From Azospirillum sp. TSH64 (lineage in GTDB: Bacteria; Pseudomonadota; Alphaproteobacteria; Azospirillales; Azospirillaceae): a stretch of 64,000 bases of DNA. Below are positions 1 through 9,980 of this stretch, one piece after another; the stretch's first letter is position 1, and every line of letters starts with the position of its first letter. The position numbers were made by a program, and so were the translations under genes. The notes beneath the pieces were generated by a model. That model ran no database searches. It was not told where the DNA came from and worked only from the letters and a program-made list of their open reading frames with translations. The stretch lies in NCBI RefSeq assembly GCF_003116035.1, contig NZ_LGQW01000015.1:6702545-6766544 (forward strand), given 5' to 3'.

Positions 1-2
1 TC

Positions 3-395
3 GACGCCAACCTCGCCACGATGAAGCGCAGCCTGCTGGCGCTGTCCTCGCGGACGGCGCAGAGCTTCGCCACGCTGCCCGACCCGTCGGTGGCGGCGCT
101 GTCCGACCGCTTCGCCATGCTCGCCGCCGATTTCGGCCTCGACCTGCGCAAGGTCTGGACCCGCGACGACCGCGACTGGACGCCGGAGCGTCTGGCCGAA
201 CTGACCGCCTACCTCCGGGCCGAACGCATCCCGGCGGTGCTCCACCACCGCCGGCCCGCCCCGGAGATCGCCCAGGCCGTCGCCGACGGCGGTGCCCGCC
301 TGATCGTGCTGGACAGCCTGGAAAGCGGCCCCCCCGCCGCCGTCGACACCGCCCTGGCGAAGATCGCCGAACAGCTGGAGGCGGGGCTGCGCTGA
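3..395 (+). CDS. Metal ABC transporter substrate-binding protein, C-terminal part
   Basis: This is the 3' end of a gene that begins before the window; the frame is open from base 3. The 130 visible residues resemble the C-terminal lobe of the ZnuA/TroA family of periplasmic metal-binding proteins: a helix predicted to run through an LAELTAYLRAERIPAVLHH segment, then the strand RLIVLDSLES, then a closing helix. Family members deliver zinc, manganese or related ligands to an ABC permease. No metal ligand can be checked because the N-terminal lobe lies outside. The assignment rests on the fold-like pattern and is moderate. The next gene is convergent, 33 bp away. Confidence 0.55.
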   Translation, partial: DANLATMKRSLLALSSRTAQSFATLPDPSVAALSDRFAMLAADFGLDLRKVWTRDDRDWTPERLAELTAYLRAERIPAVLHHRRPAPEIAQAVADGGARLIVLDSLESGPPAAVDTALAKIAEQLEAGLR

Positions 396-428
396 ACTGA
401 ACGCCCCCGCCCTTCCCTTTCCCCCGCC

Positions 429-2374
<1,946 letters not shown>

Positions 2375-2378
<4 letters not shown>

Positions 2379-3583
2379 AACCGGAACCCGATGCGGGGCG
2401 GCCGGCCGTCGTCGGTCCGCCAGCCCACCACGATCCGCTCGCCTTCGCTCAGCCCTTGCAGGATCTGGGCGTTGAAACGGTCGCGCACGCCGATGCGCAC
2501 CTCGCGCGTCACGACGGCGCCGCCCTCCCCGATCATCGCGACGCTGTGCCGCCCCGACGCCTCGTCCGTCGCGGTAAGCGCCGCGACCGGGACGGTCAGC
2601 GCGTCCTTCGCCTCGGCGGCGACGAAGAAGACCTGGGCGGTCATCTCCGGGCGCAGATCGCCGCGCTCGTTGGCGACCTCGAACAGGGCGGTGTAGAGCA
2701 CGACGGTGCTGGCCCCCGTCCCGCCGCCCGACGAGGCCGCGCCGTTGGCGGAGCCGCTCGTCACCGGCTTCGGCGGCGCCGGCAGGATCTGCTGCAACCG
2801 CGCCGTCCAGCGCCGGCCGGGATGGCCGAGCGTGGTGAAGTAGAGCGGCATGCCGTCGGTCAGCCGGGTGATGTCGGCCTCCGACACCTGGGTCCAGACG
2901 GTCATGGCCGACAGGTCGGCGATCCGCATCAGGACCGGCGCCTCGTAGGTCGAGTTGATGGTCTGGCCCTGGCGGGCATCCACCGCGATCAGCGTGCCGC
3001 TCATCGGCGCATAGATGCGGGTGTAGCCGAGCTGCGCCTCGTCGGCCTGGAGGGTCGAGTCGGTCTGGCGGATCTGGGCGAGCGTGGCGTCGACCTGGGC
3101 GGCAGCGGTCCGCGCCTCCATCCGTGCCTGATCGTAGGACTCGCCGCGCCCGGCCTCGACCCGACGCAGCGCGGTCTGGCGGGCAAGCTGGGCCTGGGCG
3201 AAATCGGCGCGCGCCCGCAGCTCGTCCAGCAGGGCGGTCAGGCGGGCGCGCTCGGCGCGGCCGGCCTCGACCTTGGCCTGTTGCAGGGCGGGGTCGATCT
3301 CGGCCAGCAGGTCGCCCTCGCGCACCATCTGCCCGACCTTGACATGCAGCCGCATCAGCTGGCCCGACACCTGGGCGCCGACATCGACATAGGCGCGCGG
3401 CTGGATCTTGCCGAGTGCGGTCACCGTGTCCTCGACCGTGCCGCGCCCGATCACCGCCAGCTCGGCGGAGGCGGCCGGGTCGCCGGGACGCAGCAGGGCG
3501 GCGGTGGCGAAGCCGGCGACGACCACCCCGACGGCGAGAACGGCCCTGTACCGGCGGCGGGCGGGCGGGGGTGATCTGGTCAT
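2375..3583 (-). CDS. macA: MacA-type periplasmic adaptor (membrane fusion protein)
   Basis: About 402 residues from the ATG at 3583, with one N-terminal membrane helix (RRYRAVLAVGVVVAGFATAALL), a biotinyl-lipoyl half (GTVEDTVTALGKIQPRAYVDVGAQ), an alpha-helical hairpin around residues 95-180, the second lipoyl half (GYTRIYAPMSGTLIAVDARQGQ) and a beta-barrel and membrane-proximal region. This is the HlyD/MacA family that bridges MacB to an outer-membrane channel across the periplasm. A Ser/Gly-rich insert (SGSANGAASSGGGTGAS) near residue 295 sits in the beta-barrel region and is longer than usual. An upstream ATG at 3643 would add 20 residues; neither start has a clear ribosome site. Confidence 0.88.
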
Positions 3584-3798
3584 GGCGGCGGTCGCTGTCC
3601 CTGGTGGAGATGAAGTGCGCGAATGCGTGTCGTTCTCAACCATAGACGTTTGGCGGATGCTCGATCCTCACCCCCGAAGCGACACCATCCAGCCGGCGGG
3701 AACCGGCGCACAGACCGCCTTCACGTCATGACGACCGCCGCCGGTCACCCCCTCACCCCCGTTTCGCAAAGTTTTTTGCAAAGGGCGATCTATAGATT

Positions 3799-3817
3799 GC
3801 GAATGATTCTCATTCAT
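3799..3817. promoter_or_regulatory. Fur-box-like palindrome upstream of the first ECF sigma gene
   Basis: The site GCGAATGATTCTCATTCAT contains the perfect inverted repeat GAATGA-TTC-TCATTC and keeps the AATGAT..TCATT core of the Fur consensus. It lies about 50 bp before the sigma factor start, in an otherwise featureless divergent intergenic region between macA and the sigma gene. This fits iron repression of the sigma factor, as in fec-type systems. Confidence 0.75.
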
Positions 3818-3867
3818 GGTTAGCACTGGATTTCCGATGGATCGCTGGAACGGGTGTCGCCGAGGTC

Positions 3868-4374
3868 ATGGCTGAAAGAGACCGGTCTTCCCTGTTGGGT
3901 CTGCTGATCGTCCATTACGAGGAGATGACCGGCCATCTGGCCCGGCGCCTCGGATCGCTCTGCCTCGCCGAAGACGTCGTGCAGGACACCTACCTGCGCC
4001 TGCGCAGCCTGGCCGCCCTGCCGGAGATCGACAACCCGCGCTCCTACCTGTTCCGCATGGCCGACAACATCGCGCTCGACCGGCTGCGGGCGGAGACCCG
4101 GCGCGGACGCCGCTTCGCCCCGGCCGAGCTGGGGATGGAGCGCCCGCTGGAGGAGCCCGACGCCGAAACCGCCCTGGAGCACAAGCAGCGGCTGGAACGG
4201 CTGAGCCACGCGCTGGCCGAACTGCCGCCTCGCTGCCGGGAGGTGTTTCTGCTTCACAAATTCGACGGATTGAGCCATGCCGACATCGCCGCGCGCCTGG
4301 GCATTTCGCGCAGCATGGTGGAGAAGCACGTGATGAAGGCCTTGGCCCATTGCCGCGACCGGCTGGCTCTGTGA
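3868..4374 (+). CDS. FecI-type ECF RNA polymerase sigma factor
   Basis: A 168-residue sigma-70 family protein with region 2 (LCLAEDVVQDTYLRLRSL and the following NPRSYLFRMADNIALDRLR) and region 4 (LPPRCREVFLLHKFDGLSHADIAARLGIS helix-turn-helix). Length and sequence are typical of iron-starvation FecI sigma factors, which direct transcription of a TonB-dependent receptor once released by a FecR partner. The fecR-like gene follows with a 4-bp stop/start overlap (GTGA) and the receptor gene comes next, so the three form a cell-surface signalling unit. A Fur-box-like site lies just upstream. Confidence 0.93.
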   Translation: MAERDRSSLLGLLIVHYEEMTGHLARRLGSLCLAEDVVQDTYLRLRSLAALPEIDNPRSYLFRMADNIALDRLRAETRRGRRFAPAELGMERPLEEPDAETALEHKQRLERLSHALAELPPRCREVFLLHKFDGLSHADIAARLGISRSMVEKHVMKALAHCRDRLAL

Positions 4375-5348
4375 CCGGTCGCGACGGCAGACCGCCGGAG
4401 CCGTCCGGCGACCCGCGCGAGGCGGCGCTGGCATGGTTCGTCCGGCTGGAGTCCGGCGATGCGGACGCCGCCGACCGGGCGGCCTTCGCCGACTGGCTGG
4501 CGCGGGATCCCGCCCATCGGCAGGAGTTCGACCGGCTGTCCGGGGTCTGGAGCGATCTCGGCCGCCTGCCGGACCCGCGCCTGCCGGACCCGCGTTTGCC
4601 CAACCAGGGCAGGGCCGTCCGCCCGCAGCCGACCCGGCGCCGCCTGCTGGCCTTCGGCGTGGGCGGGGCCGCGGCCTGCGCCGCCGGGATCGGGGGCACG
4701 GTGGTCCTGACCGGCTGGCCGGGCGAGATCCGCACCGGCACCGGCGAGCGCCGCTCGCTGGCGCTTGCCGACGGCTCGTCGGTCGAGCTTGACGCCGGCA
4801 GCGCGCTCGCCGTGGAGTTTTCCGCCGCGGAGCGCCGGGTCCGCCTGATCGACGGCCGGGCGCGCTTCGTCGCCGCCGCCGATCCAGGGCGCCCCTTCGC
4901 CGTGGCCTGCGCCGACGGCAGCGTGACCATGATGGACGCCACAATCACCGTGCACCGCCGGCCGGACGATGTGGTGGTCGCGGTCGAAAAGGGCACGGCC
5001 ACGCTGGCGGCGGGGAACCGGCCGCCGGTCCATCTCGCCGCCGGCCATTGCCGCAGCTACGGTCCCGACGGACCCGGCCCGCTGCTGCGCGACGGGGTGG
5101 CGGCGGAGACCGCGTGGCGGCAGGGGCGGCTGGTCTTCCAGGCCCAGCCGCTCGATGCGGTGGTCGCCGACCTCAACCGCTACCATCCCGCCCGCATCCT
5201 GCTGTGGGACCGTCCGCTCGCCGCCCTGAAGGTCGACGGCAGCGTCGACATCGCTCGCCCGGACGCCGCACTCAACGCCATCGTCCGCACCTTGCCCGTG
5301 CGCACGATGCGGCCTTTTCCCGGACTGGTCATCATCCGTTCCGTCTAG
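4371..5348 (+). CDS. FecR-family regulator of the ECF sigma factor (first system)
   Basis: About 325 residues from the GTG at 4371, which overlaps the sigma stop codon as GTGA; an ATG at 4350 would overlap it by 25 bp. The N-terminal part has the FecR cytoplasmic domain (AALAWFVRLESGDADAADRAAFADWLARDPAHRQEFDRL), a membrane helix near residues 90-110 (LLAFGVGGAAACAAGIGGTVVL) and the periplasmic FecR domain (TGTGERRSLALADGSSVELDAGS), ending in an STN-like C-terminal stretch. FecR proteins hold the sigma factor and pass on the signal from the ligand-loaded outer-membrane receptor through its N-terminal domain. The neighbouring genes supply both partners. Confidence 0.9.
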   Translation: MTGRDGRPPEPSGDPREAALAWFVRLESGDADAADRAAFADWLARDPAHRQEFDRLSGVWSDLGRLPDPRLPDPRLPNQGRAVRPQPTRRRLLAFGVGGAAACAAGIGGTVVLTGWPGEIRTGTGERRSLALADGSSVELDAGSALAVEFSAAERRVRLIDGRARFVAAADPGRPFAVACADGSVTMMDATITVHRRPDDVVVAVEKGTATLAAGNRPPVHLAAGHCRSYGPDGPGPLLRDGVAAETAWRQGRLVFQAQPLDAVVADLNRYHPARILLWDRPLAALKVDGSVDIARPDAALNAIVRTLPVRTMRPFPGLVIIRSV

Positions 5349-5422
5349 CCGGTTCCGCAGAGTTTTTTTGCGAAGGGAGGTGAGGGACCGCCCTTCGGCC
5401 AGCGTCCTGTCTCACCGAATGG

Positions 5423-5444
5423 CAAATGCAACTCATTCGCATTT
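5423..5444. promoter_or_regulatory. Fur-box-like palindrome upstream of the first receptor
   Basis: Around AATGCAACTCATTCGCATT there is an inverted repeat AATGC...GCATT with the TCATTCGCA half typical of alphaproteobacterial iron boxes. It lies between the fecR-like gene and the receptor. Because it covers the possible ATG at 5422, it argues that translation of the receptor starts downstream, at 5455. Confidence 0.6.
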
Positions 5445-5454
5445 TTTGGGGGTC

Positions 5455-7953
5455 ATGGCGATGGTTGGTACTGGGGGGCGCCCGGCGGGCTGGATGGACA
5501 GGAGACAAACGGGTGGCCGGATCGGTTGGAAGCCGGTCCTGATGGGGATGCTGCTGGCGTCGACCGCCCTGCATGGCGCACAGGCAGCGTCCACCGCCGC
5601 GACCGTTCCGCAGGTGGCGCAGCAGACCGGCACGCGCGCCTTCGCCATCGCCGGCGGTCCCCTGCCGGGCGTGCTCGCCGCCTACGGGCAGGCCGCCGGG
5701 CTTCAGGTCCTCTATCCGACCGACATCGCGCAGGGCCTCTCCTCCCCCGGCGTGACCGGAACCATGGCCCCGCGCGAGGCGCTGGTGCGTCTGCTGGCGG
5801 GGACCGGACTGACCGCGCGCTTCGTCGACGCCGACACGGTGACGCTGGAAAAGCCGGTCAGCGGCAGCGACGGCGCGACGATGCTCGACACCATGACGGT
5901 GCAGGGCGTCGCCTCCAGCGACCGCGGCCGCAGCGAGGGCAGCGGCTCCTATGCCGCCGCCGGCCCGTCGACCAGCGCCACCAAGCTCGACCTGACTCTG
6001 CGCGAGACGCCGCAGTCGGTCAGCGTGATGACCCGCCAGCGCATGGACGACCAGGGACTGAACGAGATCCGCGACGTTCTCAACCAGACCGTCGGCGTGT
6101 CGCGGCAGCAGTCCGGCGCACTCGGCGCCGACGGTTCCGAGATCTATGCCCGCGGCTTCGCCGTCAGCAATTATCAGGTCGACGGCATCCCGCGCTCGAC
6201 GGTGTACGGCTTCGGCGACAGCATCTCCGACATGGCGCTGTTCGACCGTGTCGAGGTGGTGCGCGGGGCGGCCGGCCTGCTGAACGGCGTCGGCGATCCC
6301 TCCGCGGCGGTCAATCTGGTCCGCAAGCGTCCGACCCCGACCGTCCAGGGCTATGTCCAGGGACAGGGCGGCTCCTGGAACCGCTACCGCGGCGAAGCGG
6401 ATCTGTCCGGCCCGCTGGTCGAGAACGGCCGCCTGCGCGGGCGCGTCGTCGGCGCCTATCAGGACGGCGACAGCTTCATCGACCGGCTGCACGAACGCAA
6501 GAAGGTGCTCTACGGCGTTCTGGAGGCCGACGTCAGCGACGACACGCTTTGGACCGTCGGGATCGAATACCAGAAGCACAGGTCGGACGACGCCTCGCGC
6601 GCCGGCTTTCCGCTGTTCTTCGCCGACGGCGGCAGGACGGACTTTTCGCGCTCCTTCAACAGTGGCGCCGACTGGGCCTATTTCACCCACGACAACCTGA
6701 CCGTCTTCAGCGACGTGAAGCACCGCTTCGGCAATGGCTGGACGGCGACACTGAATGTCGAGCACAGCACGCGCGAGTATGACGGCCTGCTCGGCTACGG
6801 CGTGCGCGGCAGCCTCAACCGCGACGGCACCGGCATGGGGATCTGGCCCGGCCGCTGGAATTCGACCCTGCAGCAGACCTCGATCAACGCCGACGTGACC
6901 GGTCCCTACGAGCTGTTCGGGCGGACGCACGACCTGATGGCCGGCGTCGGCGGCTATTACGCCAAGCGCAGCGGGCTCGACCATCCGCTCTGGTACATCG
7001 ACGGCTACGACACCTCGATTTCCAACTACTACAGCTGGAACGGCCACATCGCCCAACCGACGCTGAACCCGACAGGCTGGTCGCAGACCAACGAACGGCA
7101 GATGGCGGCCTATCTCGCCACGCGGCTGCGGCCGACCGACGCCCTGTCCGTCATCCTCGGCAGCCGCATCAGCCGCTGGGAGCAGAGCGAGGAGAGCCAC
7201 CCATACGACGCTGCCGGCACCGCGGACAAGCGCTCGCAGAACGGCGTGCTCACCCCCTATGCCGGCATCGTCTTCGACGTGACCGACATCTGGTCGGTCT
7301 ATGGCAGCTACACCAGCATCTTCAAGCCGCAGGACTACAAGGATGTCAGCGGCAAGAACCTCGACCCGATCGACGGCGACGCCTATGAGGCCGGCGTCAA
7401 GGCCGAGTTCTTCGGCGGCCGCCTGAACGCCAGCGCCGCCGTGTTCCTGATCCAGCAGGACAATCTGGCCGTCGCCGACAGCGGCCGCTTCACCCCGGAC
7501 GGCGGGCAGGCCTACAAGGCGGCCAAGGGCGCCAAGAGCAAGGGCTTCGAGCTGGAGCTGACCGGCGAGATGCTGCCCGGCTGGCAGGTCGGCGGCGGCT
7601 TCGCCCACACCACCGTGAAGGACGCCAGCGGCCAGCGCCTGACGACCTATGTGCCGCGCGACACGTTGAAGATGTTCACCACCTACCGGCTGCCGGGCTC
7701 CTGGGACCGCCTGACCGTCGGCGGCAACGTCAAATGGCAGGGCGACATCTACAACGGCACCGGCAGCCGGCGCACCGAGCAGAGCAGCTACGCCGTGGTG
7801 GACCTGATGACCCGCTACCAGATCACCGAGAAGGTCTCGGCAACGCTGAACGTCAACAACCTGTTCGACAAGAAATACATGACCAGCATCCAGTCCTACG
7901 GCTATTACGGCGAGCCGCGCAACGCGATGCTGTCCCTGCGGGCGAGCTGGTAA
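5455..7953 (+). CDS. TonB-dependent siderophore receptor with STN signalling domain (first system)
   Basis: About 832 residues from the ATG at 5455, preceded by a GGGGG ribosome-like site; the frame is open from 5368 but upstream starts overlap the Fur-like box. A signal peptide ends near GAQAA; the STN domain follows (FAIAGGPLPGVLAAYGQAAG...APREALVRLLAGTGL), then the plug (LRETPQSVSVMTRQRMDDQGL) and a 22-strand barrel ending in an aromatic residue (LRASW). Proteins of this class import ferric siderophores through the outer membrane using TonB energy, and the STN domain signals to FecR. The siderophore is not identifiable from sequence. The gene closes the sigma-FecR-receptor unit. Confidence 0.93.
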   Translation: MAMVGTGGRPAGWMDRRQTGGRIGWKPVLMGMLLASTALHGAQAASTAATVPQVAQQTGTRAFAIAGGPLPGVLAAYGQAAGLQVLYPTDIAQGLSSPGVTGTMAPREALVRLLAGTGLTARFVDADTVTLEKPVSGSDGATMLDTMTVQGVASSDRGRSEGSGSYAAAGPSTSATKLDLTLRETPQSVSVMTRQRMDDQGLNEIRDVLNQTVGVSRQQSGALGADGSEIYARGFAVSNYQVDGIPRSTVYGFGDSISDMALFDRVEVVRGAAGLLNGVGDPSAAVNLVRKRPTPTVQGYVQGQGGSWNRYRGEADLSGPLVENGRLRGRVVGAYQDGDSFIDRLHERKKVLYGVLEADVSDDTLWTVGIEYQKHRSDDASRAGFPLFFADGGRTDFSRSFNSGADWAYFTHDNLTVFSDVKHRFGNGWTATLNVEHSTREYDGLLGYGVRGSLNRDGTGMGIWPGRWNSTLQQTSINADVTGPYELFGRTHDLMAGVGGYYAKRSGLDHPLWYIDGYDTSISNYYSWNGHIAQPTLNPTGWSQTNERQMAAYLATRLRPTDALSVILGSRISRWEQSEESHPYDAAGTADKRSQNGVLTPYAGIVFDVTDIWSVYGSYTSIFKPQDYKDVSGKNLDPIDGDAYEAGVKAEFFGGRLNASAAVFLIQQDNLAVADSGRFTPDGGQAYKAAKGAKSKGFELELTGEMLPGWQVGGGFAHTTVKDASGQRLTTYVPRDTLKMFTTYRLPGSWDRLTVGGNVKWQGDIYNGTGSRRTEQSSYAVVDLMTRYQITEKVSATLNVNNLFDKKYMTSIQSYGYYGEPRNAMLSLRASW

Positions 7954-8000
7954 GCCTGGGATGGGAACGGGGGATGTCCGGACCGGGCGTCTCCCGCTAA

Positions 8001-8020
8001 TAAGAATGGTTCGCATTCTA
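8001..8020. promoter_or_regulatory. Fur-box-like palindrome upstream of the second ECF sigma gene
   Basis: TAAGAATGGTTCGCATTCTA is an inverted repeat (AGAATG, 5-bp spacer, CATTCT). It resembles the two other iron boxes in this region and lies about 145 bp before the second sigma factor start, after the end of the first receptor gene. Confidence 0.6.
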
Positions 8021-8165
8021 AGCTCGGTGCGGCTATACCGGTGGGGCCGGCGTTCCGGGCGATGGCCCGATGGCTGCCGGCTTCCCCGCCCCCGGCAATC
8101 CGCGCATCCGTGACCGATACCCTCCGCCCTCCCCTCCTCGAAGACACCCGGCCCCGGCGCGCCCG

Positions 8166-8690
8166 ATGACAGGCGCCGTCGGCACATGGGCGCGCAAGAT
8201 CGCCGAGCTGTTCGATGCGCATCGGCTGCGGGTGGAGCGTGCCATCGCGCGGCGGACCGGCGATCCGCAGACGGCGGGCGATCTGGCGCAGGATGCCTTC
8301 CTGCGGCTGGCCCGCCTGCCCGACGGCGAGGAGGTCCAGAATCCGGCGGGCCTGCTCTATGTTGTGGCCGACCGCATCGCGCTCGACCATTGCCGGGCCG
8401 CCCGGCGCCAGCGCCTGCGCGAGGCCGGGCCGCCCGGCGACGATCTGCCGGCCGCCGGCCCCGCTGCCGACGCGCTGGTCGAGCGGACCCAGACCATGGC
8501 CCGGCTGCGCGGCGCCATCGATGCCCTGCCCCCCAAGACCCGCGAGGTGTTCCTGCTCTACCATGTCGAAGGGCTGCCCTACCGCGCCATCGGCGAGCGG
8601 CTGGGCATCTCGCCGCGCACGGTGGAGTACCATCTGCGCACCGCACTGGAGCAGTGCCGCGCCCACATGAAACGGCGTCCGCTGCGCTGA
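8166..8690 (+). CDS. FecI-type ECF sigma factor (second system)
   Basis: A 174-residue protein from the ATG at 8166 with sigma region 2 (GDLAQDAFLRLARLPDGEEVQNPAGLLYVVADRIALDHCRAARR) and region 4 (LPPKTREVFLLYHVEGLPYRAIGERLGISPRTVEYHL, a helix-turn-helix). The open frame reaches back to 8070, but that part lacks sigma similarity. It is clearly a paralogue of the sigma factor at 3868 and heads a second sigma-FecR-receptor unit. Iron-regulated control is likely from the palindrome at 8001. Confidence 0.92.
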   Translation: MTGAVGTWARKIAELFDAHRLRVERAIARRTGDPQTAGDLAQDAFLRLARLPDGEEVQNPAGLLYVVADRIALDHCRAARRQRLREAGPPGDDLPAAGPAADALVERTQTMARLRGAIDALPPKTREVFLLYHVEGLPYRAIGERLGISPRTVEYHLRTALEQCRAHMKRRPLR

Positions 8691-8789
8691 CGGGCGGAGC
8701 CCGCGTCCCGTCGGGTCATTTTCTTTGAGGGATCGGGCTGCGCCGGTCGTCTTCCATCACACGAGGCAAACAGGAGCTTGCGGCAGGAC

Positions 8790-9833
8790 GTGACGGATCA
8801 TTGGGATGACCAGCGCAGGGGAGCGCCAGAGAATGGATCCGACATTGACGGATCCAATGAGGACCGGCTGTTCTCCGAAGCCAACGCGTGGTTCTTCCGC
8901 CTGCAATCCGACGACCACACCCCGGCCGAGCGTGCCGCCTTCGCCGAATGGCTGGCCCGCAGCCCCGCCCATGCCGATGCCTGGACCGGCCTGCAAAGCC
9001 TGCTGCACGACCTGAAGGAGCCGGCCCGTGCGGCCCACCGTGCCGCCTATGCCGGGTCGCGCCGCGCGCCGTCCCGCCGCCCGGCGGCATTTGGCGGTGT
9101 CCGGCGCTTCGCCGCGGCGCTGGCGGTCCTGCTGGTTGTCGGCGGGCTCGGCGTCTGGCGTGGACCGACGCTCTACCAGGATGCCGTCGCCGATCAGGTC
9201 ACTGCGGCCGGACAGCGCCGGACAGTGGCCTTGCCGGACGGCTCCACCGCCGAGATGAACGGCGGCACCGCGCTGGCGCTCGATTTCCGGGACGGCGAGA
9301 GACGCGTCCGCATCCTGCGCGGGGAGGCGTGGTTCCACGTCACCCGCGACCCCGACCATCCCTTCGTCGTCGATGGCGGGGCCGGCGCCGCCCGCGTGCT
9401 GGGCACCCAGTTCAGCGTCCGGCGCGAGGACGGGCGCACGACCGTCACCGTCGGCGACGGGCTGGTGGAGGTCTCCGCCCATCCCGGCACCGACAGCCAC
9501 GCCCCCTGGCCCGACAGCGTCCGCCTGCGCGCCGGCGAAAGTGCGGAGGCCGGTCCGCTCGGCCTGAGCGGGCCGCGGCCGGCCGATCCCGCCGTCGCCT
9601 TCGCCTGGCGCCAGGGGCAGATCGTCTTCCGCCAGCAGTCGCTGGCCTCCGTCATCGCCGCGCTGAACGCGCAATGGCCGGGCCGGGTGGTCCTGCTGAA
9701 CGACGAGGCGGCGGAGCGCGTGGTCTCCGGCGTCTTCGCGCTAGACCGCCCGGATGCCGTCTTCGATGCGCTGGAACGCGGCCTCGGCGTCCACGCCACC
9801 CGCATCACCCCCTATCTGACCCTGCTGCGCTGA
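8790..9833 (+). CDS. FecR-family regulator (second system)
   Basis: About 347 residues from the GTG at 8790; no ATG exists in frame near the beginning, and a TTG at 8778 is the alternative. The AGGAG at 8772-8776 is too close to the TTG and rather far from the GTG. Domains are as in the first copy: a cytoplasmic region (ANAWFFRLQSDDHTPAERAAFAEWLARSP), a membrane helix (FAAALAVLLVVGGLGVW), and a periplasmic FecR domain (TAAGQRRTVALPDGSTAEMNGGT...WFHVTRDPDHPFVV). It should connect the second receptor to the second sigma factor. Confidence 0.88.
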   Translation: MTDHWDDQRRGAPENGSDIDGSNEDRLFSEANAWFFRLQSDDHTPAERAAFAEWLARSPAHADAWTGLQSLLHDLKEPARAAHRAAYAGSRRAPSRRPAAFGGVRRFAAALAVLLVVGGLGVWRGPTLYQDAVADQVTAAGQRRTVALPDGSTAEMNGGTALALDFRDGERRVRILRGEAWFHVTRDPDHPFVVDGGAGAARVLGTQFSVRREDGRTTVTVGDGLVEVSAHPGTDSHAPWPDSVRLRAGESAEAGPLGLSGPRPADPAVAFAWRQGQIVFRQQSLASVIAALNAQWPGRVVLLNDEAAERVVSGVFALDRPDAVFDALERGLGVHATRITPYLTLLR

Positions 9834-9980
9834 AAAATGCTGCTGGCCTGAAAAAAATCGGCAGGCCTGAAAAAACCTCCCAGGGATCCCCGCCGTCCCA
9901 TCGTCATGTCCGGGAAAGAAGAGAATGAGACGCAGTCGCAGAACGCGGCGCGGTCTCTCACCGGATATCAGAGGCGAGCG

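Noticed and set aside
5332..8646. An open frame of 1104 codons on the minus strand, opposite the first receptor
   Set aside because: It is opposite a well-supported receptor and sigma gene, has low-complexity Arg/Ala/Gly/Val content and no domain. In 70% GC DNA such antisense frames are expected.
9834..9880. Three runs of CTGAAAAA after the second fecR-like gene
   Set aside because: Too short and irregular to call a repeat element; possibly just the linker before the receptor gene.
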